From contig CAXYCJ010000015.1 of NCBI GenBank assembly GCA_964275585.1, positions 124,001 to 188,000 on the forward strand: DNA of 64,000 nt, given 5' to 3'. Within the stretch, counting starts at the first letter, position 1. Each line of letters opens with the position of its first letter. The notes under the pieces were generated by a model. That model had not been told where the DNA came from. It was given only the letters and a program-made list of their open reading frames with translations, and did not search any database. Below, in pieces: positions 1 to 8,056 of the stretch. This DNA is from D2472 sp964275585. GTDB taxonomy: Bacteria > Pseudomonadota > Gammaproteobacteria > Magnimaribacterales > D2472. Made by a program: the position numbers and the translations under genes.

Positions 1-119
1 TTATAGAGTTGTTTTAAGTTTTTAGCGGCCCAAGAAGAGGAACAGTAATCTTTGCATCAACAATGAAGGCCATTAAAAAAAATATTGGAACAGTTAAAAA
101 TATTAAAAAAGATTTATCC

Positions 120-935
120 CTAGGTTTTTAGATGCTCAATGACGCCAATAACATTTCCATATTCTCGATGATCACTATACTGCCCTGAAATACCAGCCAA
201 TTCGAGTCTTTCATCAATACCCTTAACAACTTCTGAAAGATAGGAGGTCCTACCTATAAAACATGCTTTTGAAGAACCAATCAATAAAGCATTAAGGTAT
301 GCAACAGTTCCAATGACTTCACCCACCATATTGCATAAAGCAGCTGATGTATTTTCCATAGTATCTGCTGAAGCAATTTTTGCTTTACCAAAATTAACGG
401 CTGTAATATCAGGAGAAAGAGCGCCTATTTTATTTACAACATCCCCAATCAATAAGTCTAATTTATCTTTTGAGCCCTGAGTGGCAAATTCGTTTATTTC
501 TCGTCCATTAGAGTTTTGGAATAACAAAGAACCTAACCCTTCTAGCATTCCTCCTCCAACCGCTATACCGCCTAGGTGATTAAAATCATCGCCTGTAATT
601 AATACACAAGCTGTTCCAGTTCCAGTGCTGACCACCAGAGTTGGCTCTTCTTCAATGCTATATAGAACCTTAGCTCCAAAACCTATCGCGTCAACTTCAT
701 TGATTTTATCTATCTTAATGGAGCCTATGCTGTTGGGAAGATCTGATGATTTTCCACCTGTAACTCCTATGCATTTAATCTCTGAGAATGGCAAAGAGAA
801 AGATACTAGCATCTCTTTAATTAATTCAGGGCTCAGACTTTCCTGCTGAGAGGGAATAGTATGGAATGTAGTTTGATTGTCTTGAAACACTCCTATATCA
901 GTATTTGAGATACCAAAGTCAAATGCAACTAACAT
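120..935 (-). CDS. coaW: Type II pantothenate kinase (CoaW/Fumble family)
   Basis: Likely phosphorylates pantothenate with ATP, the first step of CoA synthesis, in the cytoplasm. The 271 residues show the ASKHA-fold landmarks of PanK-II: an N-terminal DFGISNTDIGV phosphate loop, a probable catalytic Glu near residue 80 in NEVDAIGFGAK, a second phosphate loop STGTGTA near 103-109, and a GGIAVGGGMLEGLG glycine-rich stretch. Length matches the staphylococcal/eukaryotic-core type (about 265 aa). It is the last complete gene of a leftward run that follows the M1 peptidase at a short spacing. Type II enzymes are uncommon in gammaproteobacteria, which usually carry CoaA or CoaX. A related BadF/BadG-type kinase is the main alternative. 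Confidence 0.8.
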   Translation of the reverse strand: MLVAFDFGISNTDIGVFQDNQTTFHTIPSQQESLSPELIKEMLVSFSLPFSEIKCIGVTGGKSSDLPNSIGSIKIDKINEVDAIGFGAKVLYSIEEEPTLVVSTGTGTACVLITGDDFNHLGGIAVGGGMLEGLGSLLFQNSNGREINEFATQGSKDKLDLLIGDVVNKIGALSPDITAVNFGKAKIASADTMENTSAALCNMVGEVIGTVAYLNALLIGSSKACFIGRTSYLSEVVKGIDERLELAGISGQYSDHREYGNVIGVIEHLKT

Positions 936-946
936 GATTTTAAGTA

Positions 947-3340
947 CTAATTATGCGAGCTAATGACTTGGTTTCTTTTGAGGAGATCTTGCATAAGATT
1001 TTTAGGATTACTTCGAGACGCCCTAGGTTTAAGTCTTGATGGAACGAAACGAGTTGGGTAATAGTTATTTTCAATTTCTGTGTCCCCGATTTCCCAATAA
1101 GGATCAATAATTGCTTGCGTAATCCTCATCTTAGAACGCTTCAACCATTTAGTTCTATGGGAGTTTTTTCGCCAAATCTCTACTGGAATTCTAATTAGTT
1201 CTTTTGTCCCATCTTCATAAGTCAGTTCAAGAGGTATAGGCATAATTAGACCGCCTTCATTAGAAAACTCAAAAATATAATATCCCTCATCTTTCTCAAT
1301 CGCCTCTACTAGAGCCTTTTTCTTCCATTCAGGGTCGCTGTTATTTTTATCGTAAAGATCTTCTAGTACTTCTTGAGAATCTTTCATCTCTCGGTCTGAG
1401 GGAGTGAATTCATCATACTCATCATAAATATCCAATAACTCAGGCCTCTCCGTTACTCTTGTTTCTATGCTGGCCGCTTGATTTCTTTCATCGTGAAGAA
1501 TTAATGGCTCGTTTTCAAAATCCACTCGATCTTTTGCTAAATTAACTTGAGGATCTAATGTATCCAAAGATGCTAAATGGACATTATTTAAGGCAATATC
1601 TACATGATCGGTGCTGTAAAACCAGCCTCTCCAAAACCAGTCTAAGTCAACGCCCGACGCTTCTTCCATGGTTCTAAAAAAATCATACGGTGTTGGCCTT
1701 TTGAATTTCCAACGTGTTGAATATTCTCTAAAGGCTTGATCAAAAAGCTCGCGCCCTAGAATTGTTTCTCGAAGGAGCACCAATGCAGTAGCTGGCTTCG
1801 CATAAGCATTATTTCCAAACTGCAGCAGTGACTCTGAGTTGGTCATTATCGGCACTTGATAACTGCTGGACATAAAATCAGTAAGCCATCGAGGTTCCCC
1901 TCTATCAGATCTGTAGTTAATATCCCATTCCTGTTCAGCCAGATATTGTAAAAAGGTATTTAACCCCTCGTCCATCCATGTCCATTGCCTCTCATCTGAA
2001 TTGACGATCATTGGAAAATAGATGTGACCAACCTCATGAATCACTACGCCAATTAAAAACTCTTTTTCGCTTCTGGAGTAGGTTCTAGTTCCATCATCTT
2101 CAAGTTCTGTCCTTGGGCCGTTAAAAGTAATCATTGGATACTCCATACCTCCTACAGGACCATTGACACTTTGAGCAGTCGGATAGGGGTAATCAAAAGA
2201 ATACTTGGAATACACTTTCATGGTATGCATTACAGCTTCTGTGGAGTATTTAGACCATAAGGGCTCACCTTCTTTTGGATAAAAAGACATAGCCATGACC
2301 AGGGGATTTTCTTTTGAATCTTGTTTGTAGCCAGCTGCATCCCAAATAAATTTTCTTGAGCTTGCCCAAGCAAAATCTCTTACATTTTCAGCTTTAAAAG
2401 ACCAGGTCTTGTAGTCAGTGCTTTTTTCTAATTCATTTTCATACGCTTCTTCTGGCGTTATGATGAACATAGGTTTTTCAGACTTTCTAGCTTGCTTTAT
2501 CCTTTTTTTTTGTTGCGAACTTAAGACCTCATTCTCATTTAATAACACGCCAGTTGCTGAGACAACATGGTCTGAGGGAACAGAAATATCTACCTCAAAA
2601 TCACCAAACTCCAAAGTGAATTCTCCATTTCCTATAAATTCTTTATTGTGCCAGCCCTCATAATCACTGAAAACAGTAACTCTTGGGTACCACTGGGCTA
2701 AAAGAAAAATATCATTCCCATCTTCAAAAGTTTCATATCCATTTCTTGCTCTGACTGCATTTTCTTCTACCAAGGCATAGGACCAGTCAATGTTTAGTTT
2801 TACAGATTCACCAGGATATAAGGGTTGCTCTAAGTTAATGCGCACATGAGTTCCAACCAAATTTGTCTTAGCCACATTGTTATTTATTTTAATAGACAGT
2901 TCCTGGAACCCACCTTCAAAGCTATCCATGAAATTCTGCCTTCTAAGGGTTGAAAAATCTACGCTCGATTCTCCGCCCTGCCATGGGCGAGTTAAGTTAT
3001 TAATAGATTCTTTTGCAAAAATATTTTGATCAAGCTGAAGCCAAATATATTTTAAAGTTAAAGGAGAATTATTGGTGTAAGTTATAGTTTCAGAGCCTTC
3101 AACACTTCTGGACTCTTCATTCAACTTAATTTGAATTTTATAATCAGCTCTTTGTTGCCAGTATGTTGGTCCAGGCTCACCAGTGGCGGGCCTAGAAAGG
3201 TTCGGAGATGGAAAAGCTTCATCTAATTGCCTAAATTTATCTTCAAAAAACCCTTTGGATTGATCTACCGCAGAGATAGCAACATTTGCAAAACCTGCCA
3301 AGACAAAAAGAAGAAAAAATTTATTTTTCAGCTTCATCAT
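947..3340 (-). CDS. Exported M1-family zinc metallopeptidase
   Basis: A 797-residue gluzincin aminopeptidase-like protein. It starts with a signal peptide (MMKLKNKFFLLFVLAGFANV..., cleavage near AISA, about residue 24), so it probably acts in the periplasm or outer envelope. The zinc site is clear: HEVGH at about 435-439, then exactly 18 residues, then Glu458 in WMDEGL. The substrate-binding GAMEN equivalent is GGMEYP at about 397-402. The C-terminal half after about residue 620 has no recognisable catalytic motif and is rich in acidic residues. Two ATGs lie in tandem; the outer one is used here. Its start overlaps the end of the upstream 69-residue membrane protein by 20 bases, implying coupled translation. 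Confidence 0.88.
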   Translation of the reverse strand: MMKLKNKFFLLFVLAGFANVAISAVDQSKGFFEDKFRQLDEAFPSPNLSRPATGEPGPTYWQQRADYKIQIKLNEESRSVEGSETITYTNNSPLTLKYIWLQLDQNIFAKESINNLTRPWQGGESSVDFSTLRRQNFMDSFEGGFQELSIKINNNVAKTNLVGTHVRINLEQPLYPGESVKLNIDWSYALVEENAVRARNGYETFEDGNDIFLLAQWYPRVTVFSDYEGWHNKEFIGNGEFTLEFGDFEVDISVPSDHVVSATGVLLNENEVLSSQQKKRIKQARKSEKPMFIITPEEAYENELEKSTDYKTWSFKAENVRDFAWASSRKFIWDAAGYKQDSKENPLVMAMSFYPKEGEPLWSKYSTEAVMHTMKVYSKYSFDYPYPTAQSVNGPVGGMEYPMITFNGPRTELEDDGTRTYSRSEKEFLIGVVIHEVGHIYFPMIVNSDERQWTWMDEGLNTFLQYLAEQEWDINYRSDRGEPRWLTDFMSSSYQVPIMTNSESLLQFGNNAYAKPATALVLLRETILGRELFDQAFREYSTRWKFKRPTPYDFFRTMEEASGVDLDWFWRGWFYSTDHVDIALNNVHLASLDTLDPQVNLAKDRVDFENEPLILHDERNQAASIETRVTERPELLDIYDEYDEFTPSDREMKDSQEVLEDLYDKNNSDPEWKKKALVEAIEKDEGYYIFEFSNEGGLIMPIPLELTYEDGTKELIRIPVEIWRKNSHRTKWLKRSKMRITQAIIDPYWEIGDTEIENNYYPTRFVPSRLKPRASRSNPKNLMQDLLKRNQVISSHN

Positions 3341-3530
3341 TTATTTCTTCAGCTTCCCCTTCAATAATTTTGGAGCGATTTTGTTTTTGATTAACTGTTC
3401 CTCGCTTAGATCCGAATCTGTTAATTCGATTATCTCTGTCTGTCTGTTTTTTCGATGCTTTAATCTTCCCAAGATTCATAAATATGAATAAAGAGAAAAT
3501 TGCTAATAGACTAAAGAAAATAGTATTCAT
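3321..3530 (-). CDS. Small single-pass membrane protein, unknown function
   Basis: A 69-residue protein with one N-terminal hydrophobic segment (about residues 3-20, FFSLLAIFSLFIFMNLG) followed by a basic stretch and an acidic, Glu-rich tail. ATG start. It sits between the Bax-inhibitor-like gene (7 bases upstream) and the M1 peptidase gene, whose start it overlaps by 20 bases, so it is probably a real member of that operon. I do not recognise a family; the topology is compatible with a short anchor or accessory subunit. Confidence 0.6.
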   Translation of the reverse strand: MNTIFFSLLAIFSLFIFMNLGKIKASKKQTDRDNRINRFGSKRGTVNQKQNRSKIIEGEAEEINDEAEK

Positions 3531-3537
3531 GCTATCT

Positions 3538-4287
3538 CTACCTGCTTCTTATTTTTGATAAAAGTCTGAGAATCTCTAAATACAGCCAAATCAGAGTAAC
3601 CATTAAAGAAAAGGCTCCATACCATTCCATGTATTTTGGAAGACCTTGTTCAGCGCCTTCTTCAATGAAATCAAAATCTAATACCAATGATAATGAAGCA
3701 ATACAAACAATTGCAGCAGAAATACCAATACTCATCCATGAACTATTTGTTGGTGATAAAAGAGTTATACCACTTCCAAAAAAGCTCATTATAAAACTGA
3801 CTAAATACAGTATAAATATTCCCCCAATCGCAGCCCCAATCATTAATCTAAAGTTTTCCGTTGGCTTTATTAACCCGCTTTTATAGCAAACCAGCAAAGA
3901 TGCGAGAATGCCGAAAGTAAGACCTATGGCTTGAATGGCAATGCCTTCAAACATATTTTCATACATTAGCGTGATGCCGCCAAGAAAAATCCCTTGTGAT
4001 AATGCATACAAAGGTGCAGTTGAGCTAGCCTTTTCTTTGCTTCGAAATATCGTAACCATGGCAAGAATAAATCCTACTATCATCGCTGGAAACATGAGTG
4101 CTGGTATATTCCAGCCAATCGCAGCTCCTGAAAAGCACAGAGCTAATAAAATTCCAGTTTTATTAACAGCGCCATCGAGCGTCATTCTTTCGTTTAAAGG
4201 TAAAGTTTCTGAGCTACCTTCAAAGCCTCTTGTAAAAGCTGGGTTTGCTGATCTTCCAAATCTGTTTAATGCTGAATGTCTTGACAT
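3538..4287 (-). CDS. Bax inhibitor-1-like membrane protein (BaxI_1 family)
   Basis: A 249-residue integral membrane protein with a polar N-terminus of about 40 residues (SRHSALNRFGRSANPAF) and about seven hydrophobic segments from residue 43 to the end. The N-terminus and overall shape fit the Bax1-I/YccA-like family PF12811 rather than the shorter classical YccA. The family's bacterial function is not established; relatives are proposed ion or stress-linked channels. A Shine-Dalgarno (AGGAG, about 4296-4300 on the minus strand) precedes the ATG, one of the clearer ones in the window. It leads the leftward run that continues with the small membrane protein, the M1 peptidase and pantothenate kinase. 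Confidence 0.82.
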   Translation of the reverse strand: MSRHSALNRFGRSANPAFTRGFEGSSETLPLNERMTLDGAVNKTGILLALCFSGAAIGWNIPALMFPAMIVGFILAMVTIFRSKEKASSTAPLYALSQGIFLGGITLMYENMFEGIAIQAIGLTFGILASLLVCYKSGLIKPTENFRLMIGAAIGGIFILYLVSFIMSFFGSGITLLSPTNSSWMSIGISAAIVCIASLSLVLDFDFIEEGAEQGLPKYMEWYGAFSLMVTLIWLYLEILRLLSKIRSR

Positions 4288-4431
4288 GAATTATCTCCTG
4301 TAAAAAGCTATTATGAATTACATAAGGCCTGATAGACAAATTTAAAGGCTTAGGCAATTCTCTAATATCTAGATTGAGCAAAGTAGGGTTTAATTTTAGG
4401 GGATCGTTGTAAATTTTTTGTCAGAAAATAC

Positions 4432-4605
4432 TTAATCGTCTTTAAGCTTATTTTCTTCTACATACTTTTCCCAATCCTCCCAGTCGTGAGGTGTTCCTAC
4501 CCTAGGCTTGGTTAGATTGTTTGCTCGCCTTAAAGCTTTTGTTTGCAAAGATGTTTTTTCATCTTTAAAAAACTTGTGAAATGTTTTCTTGATTTGATCT
4601 TTCAT
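4432..4605 (-). CDS. Small 57-residue hypothetical protein
   Basis: A 58-codon ORF, ATG to TAA, reading MKDQIKKTFHKFFKDEKTS at its start and with HDWEDWEKYVEEN near its C-terminus. It is basic in the first half and acidic/Trp-rich in the second, without a membrane segment. Its ATG lies only 37 bases from the divergent ATG of the CIA30-like gene. No family recognised. The Trp-containing DWEDWEKYVEEN tail looks like a structured short motif rather than random translation, which is the main reason to keep it. Confidence 0.5.
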   Translation of the reverse strand: MKDQIKKTFHKFFKDEKTSLQTKALRRANNLTKPRVGTPHDWEDWEKYVEENKLKDD

Positions 4606-4642
4606 TTATTTAAAAGCAGTCATTTTTAGGCATAATCATCAT

Positions 4643-5152
4643 ATGAAGTTAATAACGTATGTCTTAATAATAGTATCAATGAATTCATTTGCAAAATCAC
4701 TCGATGATCCTGGAACGTGGAGAGGTATAACCGATCAAGTAATGGGCGGTAAATCTGACTTAATAATTGAGCACGCCGATGGCGTATTCACTATGACCGG
4801 AATTGTTAACACTGAAAATAATGGTGGGTTTGTTCGGTTGTCCAATAGGGTTAATGTTAAAAGCAATAATTTTAAAGGCATTAAATTTCAAGCCAAAGGC
4901 AATAACGAAACTTACGAAGTTCATATAACCCTTAAGGGTATAAAAATGCCACCCTGGTCTTATTTTAGCAAAGCATTCGATGTAACCAATGAATGGCAAG
5001 AGTATTGGATAGAATTTAAAGATTTAAAGTCCAATGGATTTAGCGTTGTCTCAATGAAGCCAAAAAATATTAGAGACATAAGTATTGCGGGTTATGGCAG
5101 AGACTTTGAAGTTGATCTAGCTATTAAAGAAATTAGTCTATTCTCTGAATAA
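4643..5152 (+). CDS. Exported CIA30-domain protein
   Basis: A 169-residue protein with a short signal peptide (MKLITYVLIIVSMNSFA) followed by a galactose-binding-like beta-sandwich of the CIA30/NDUFAF1 family: WRGITDQVMGGKSD near residues 26-39, NNGGFVRLSN near 59-68, and the late WQEYWIEFKDL segment. Bacterial family members are single-domain, often exported, and of unknown role; the mitochondrial name (complex I assembly) should not be transferred. A TTTAAA/CATAAT promoter-like pair ends 6 bases before the ATG and no Shine-Dalgarno is visible, so the message may be leaderless. Confidence 0.75.
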   Translation: MKLITYVLIIVSMNSFAKSLDDPGTWRGITDQVMGGKSDLIIEHADGVFTMTGIVNTENNGGFVRLSNRVNVKSNNFKGIKFQAKGNNETYEVHITLKGIKMPPWSYFSKAFDVTNEWQEYWIEFKDLKSNGFSVVSMKPKNIRDISIAGYGRDFEVDLAIKEISLFSE

Positions 5153-5245
5153 GAATTTACTTTATCTTACAGAGGATAATGCTATCTCTTTGGTATATTG
5201 TTAATTGCTTGATATAGTTGTTTGAAACATCTTAGTGTCTTAATT

Positions 5246-5665
5246 ATGTTGTCAATTTTTAAAAAAAAATTATTTGGTAATTCTGTTTCTTCATCTGAGG
5301 AGACCCCGCCATATGTTGCAGCTGTCATATGCTTGATGATTGAGATTGCTAGACTGGATGGCAGAATTGATACAGATGAGATTGATGAGATAAAGAAATT
5401 TTATGCAGATGCATACCCGAAAGGAAATTTTGATGAAATCTTTGAGGACCTCAAAGCCTGGACCAGTCACAAAGAATCTTTTACTCCATTTATTAATATT
5501 ATTAACAGCAATTGCAACAAAAAATTGAAATTAGAGATTCTTGGAAATATCTGGAGTGTAATTCTTTCGGATAATATTGTTGATCCTTATGAAGATGCTC
5601 TTTTTATGCAAATAGGTGACTTGCTGCTTATTAGCCAAGACGAGCTTGCAGCCTTAAAACATTAG
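5246..5665 (+). CDS. TerB-like cytoplasmic protein
   Basis: About 139 residues, all-helical, with a TerB/DjlA-N-like core: PYVAAVICLMIEIARLDGR followed by the acidic D-x-D-E-x-D-E-I helix start near residues 42-48 and a second helical repeat ending SDNIVDPYEDALF. In TerB the acidic clusters bind metal ions; the same spacing of Asp/Glu is visible here. The open frame extends upstream to a TTG at 5222, but the ATG at 5246 gives the natural N-terminus (MLSIFKKKLFG). It is monocistronic between the CIA30 gene and the convergent hydrolase. Specific role unknown. Confidence 0.68.
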   Translation: MLSIFKKKLFGNSVSSSEETPPYVAAVICLMIEIARLDGRIDTDEIDEIKKFYADAYPKGNFDEIFEDLKAWTSHKESFTPFINIINSNCNKKLKLEILGNIWSVILSDNIVDPYEDALFMQIGDLLLISQDELAALKH

Positions 5666-5684
5666 AATCCTTTCAATCTTTTGG

Positions 5685-6599
5685 CTATGAGCAGAGCTTC
5701 AGGTGCTGCAGTAATTTTTGTTCAAACATCTCTAACACTTCTGGTTCTATCAGATGCCTCATGCGAGGAATAATTTCTAGATTGCTGTGAGGAATAAGTT
5801 GATGCATTTTGTATGCGTTCTTAATATTAATCATTGGATCATGCTCCCCATGAATAATTAAAGTAGAAGCTTTAATTTTTTGAACTTTTTGCAGCCGATT
5901 TTTTGATGCAAGAATCGCTAACATCTGCCTAGCATACCCGGAACCATCTGCAGCGCGCTTAAAGTTTTTTAATGTGTCTTCTCGAAATTCTGGAGTATCA
6001 ACGACTCGACCTTCCATCCCTATTAGAGTCACAATTTTCACTTCTCTTTCATATACCTCTTCAACAGAAGCATTTGGATTCTTAGATCTTTGCATCATTA
6101 ACTCACGCACCGCACTGGAAGGAGCATTTAGAGGACTTGGTGTTGAAGCAGTCGATGCAATTAATGTGAGTGATTTAACTCTTTCTGAGTATTGAGAGCT
6201 TATAATTTGTGCAATCATCCCACCCATAGAAGTGCCTAAAATATGTACCTTTTCAAGGTTCAAGGAATCGAGTAACTTTATGCCGTCTTCTGCCATGTCG
6301 TCGATTGTGTATTCTGATTTAATTGGTAAGCGTAAGAAATATTTTACGTAATCCAAGATAAACGATGGCTCCCCAACAAACCTAGAGGACAGGCCAACAT
6401 CTCTATTGTCATAAGTAATGGGCCTGTAGTTATGCCCTTTTAAAAAATCTATTAAGTGTGCTGGCCAATGGACGAGCTGAGCTCCCAAACCATGAACCAA
6501 TAAAATGGGTTCACCATTTGCTGGGCCGTGATCATGATAAAAGATTTTTACTCCGTTATTTTCTGCGTAGCCTTCGGAATATTTTGTTTTTAAATCCAT
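5685..6599 (-). CDS. Alpha/beta-hydrolase fold enzyme
   Basis: A 304-residue soluble alpha/beta hydrolase. The oxyanion region LLVHGLGAQLVHWP lies at about 33-46, the nucleophile elbow is GTSMGG with Ser124, the acid is Asp in HGEHDP near 251, and the general base is His in MRHLIEPE near 282. No signal peptide. The substrate cannot be read from sequence; relatives include esterases, epoxide hydrolase-like and C-C bond hydrolases. It is divergent from the sugar symporter gene and convergent with the TerB-like gene, so it appears to be expressed alone. Confidence 0.85.
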   Translation of the reverse strand: MDLKTKYSEGYAENNGVKIFYHDHGPANGEPILLVHGLGAQLVHWPAHLIDFLKGHNYRPITYDNRDVGLSSRFVGEPSFILDYVKYFLRLPIKSEYTIDDMAEDGIKLLDSLNLEKVHILGTSMGGMIAQIISSQYSERVKSLTLIASTASTPSPLNAPSSAVRELMMQRSKNPNASVEEVYEREVKIVTLIGMEGRVVDTPEFREDTLKNFKRAADGSGYARQMLAILASKNRLQKVQKIKASTLIIHGEHDPMINIKNAYKMHQLIPHSNLEIIPRMRHLIEPEVLEMFEQKLLQHLKLCS

Positions 6600-6697
6600 T
6601 AAGTTTTAAACGATTGCAAGTCAGTAGTATTTTTATACTAATGTACTCGGCTTATATTACCAACACTTCATAAGACTGATATAGTCATTGATTATTT

Positions 6698-8056
6698 ATG
6701 AACTCGCAAATAGTTTCCAATAAAGTTCGAGCAGCATATGGGATAGGCGACTATGCTATTTGTTTGTATTGGAGTGGAGTAGGTCTTTACCTTTTATATT
6801 TCTACACAGATATCGTTGGTATTACCCCTCTACTTGCTGCCTGGATTTATGCACTAGGTATTGCATGGGACGCAGTTACCGATCCTTTTATGGGATATCT
6901 TGCTGAGCGAACCAGAACAAAGATGGGCAGCTATCGTCCTTATATTTTTTATGGAGCAATCCCATTGGCTCTGTCCTTTGTTCTCTTATTTTGGGTGCCG
7001 CCTTTTGAAGGCACTAAATTATTTGTATTTTTATTAGGTGTGAATGTATTTCACAGAACATGTTTTACCATTGTCAGTGTTCCCTACTCCTCATTGACTG
7101 CCAGAATTACTGATGACAGCGATGAGAGAACTAAACTCACTACTGCAAGAATGCTAGGGGCATCCTTTGGGACTTTAACTATCTCAGCCTTAGGCTTCCC
7201 AATCGTTCTCTGGTTTGGTGGGGGAGAAGAAGCTCTTGGTTTTATATTTTTAGGCATAATTTCTGGTCTTACAGCAATTCTTATTTTAAACATTACTGTT
7301 ATATACGTTGAAGAACGAAAGTTTGATTTCACCGCAGCGCAACTGCCAAGTTTTTCTAGAGTTGCTGTTTCAGTTGCAAATAACTATCCATTTTGGATAG
7401 TCTTTGCCTCGATTTTAATTCTTGTCTCAACTTCAATTATGTTCAATAACAATTTAATTTATTTTGTTAAATATTCGCTTGATCTTCATGCATATCAGGG
7501 CTTAATTCTTGGAGTCAGTAGCGGCACTGCCTTCTTGGCTATTCCATTTTGGGCTTATGCCGCGCTTAAAATAGGAAAAAGAAATTCCTGGATGATAGCA
7601 ATGAGTTTGCTGTTAGTTGGCTTTGTAATTTTTTATGTTTATCCCATTACAACCTTAAAAGAACTACTAATTATTCTTGGACTTATTGGCATTGGTAACG
7701 GCGCCACTGGAGTATTATTCTGGTCGATGTTACCAGATACAATTGAGTACGGTGAGTGGAAAACTGGAATAAGAACTGAATCTTCTTTGTATGGTTTCAT
7801 GACCTTTGCACAAAAAGGTGCGATAGCAGTTGCCGCATTGTTGCTAGGAATAGCGCTTACATATATTGGGTTTGAACCCAATCAAGTCCAGTCCAGAGAA
7901 ACATTGTCAGGGTTAAAATTAATCATGACATGGATACCATTGGTAGGAGTGATGATTAGCTTTATCCTGGTTTACTTTTATCCAATTGATAAATCTTTTC
8001 ATCAAAAACTTATTACAGAAATTCACGACAGGAAATTAGAGAATGCAAAAAATTAA
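6698..8056 (+). CDS. GPH-family glycoside/sugar:cation symporter (MFS)
   Basis: A 452-residue permease with about 12 hydrophobic segments and the features of the glycoside-pentoside-hexuronide branch: YGIGDYAICLYWSG at the start, DAVTDPFMGYLAERTRTKMGSYRPYI after TM2, and the late LPDTIEYGEWKTGIRTE motif. It would import a mono- or oligoglycoside with Na+ or H+. The last 14 bases overlap the start of the dehydrogenase-reductase fusion, so the two are cotranslated. With the convergent GH3 glycosidase it forms a small carbohydrate module. The exact substrate is not predictable; a beta-glucoside is a reasonable guess from the GH3. Confidence 0.88.
   Translation: MNSQIVSNKVRAAYGIGDYAICLYWSGVGLYLLYFYTDIVGITPLLAAWIYALGIAWDAVTDPFMGYLAERTRTKMGSYRPYIFYGAIPLALSFVLLFWVPPFEGTKLFVFLLGVNVFHRTCFTIVSVPYSSLTARITDDSDERTKLTTARMLGASFGTLTISALGFPIVLWFGGGEEALGFIFLGIISGLTAILILNITVIYVEERKFDFTAAQLPSFSRVAVSVANNYPFWIVFASILILVSTSIMFNNNLIYFVKYSLDLHAYQGLILGVSSGTAFLAIPFWAYAALKIGKRNSWMIAMSLLLVGFVIFYVYPITTLKELLIILGLIGIGNGATGVLFWSMLPDTIEYGEWKTGIRTESSLYGFMTFAQKGAIAVAALLLGIALTYIGFEPNQVQSRETLSGLKLIMTWIPLVGVMISFILVYFYPIDKSFHQKLITEIHDRKLENAKN

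Noticed and set aside
14..73. Short minus-strand frame downstream of the pantothenate kinase (MAFIVDAKITVPLLGPLKT)
   Set aside because: Only 19 codons from ATG; the hydrophobic upstream part has no usual start and no ribosome site. Bases 1-119 otherwise hold nothing I can support.
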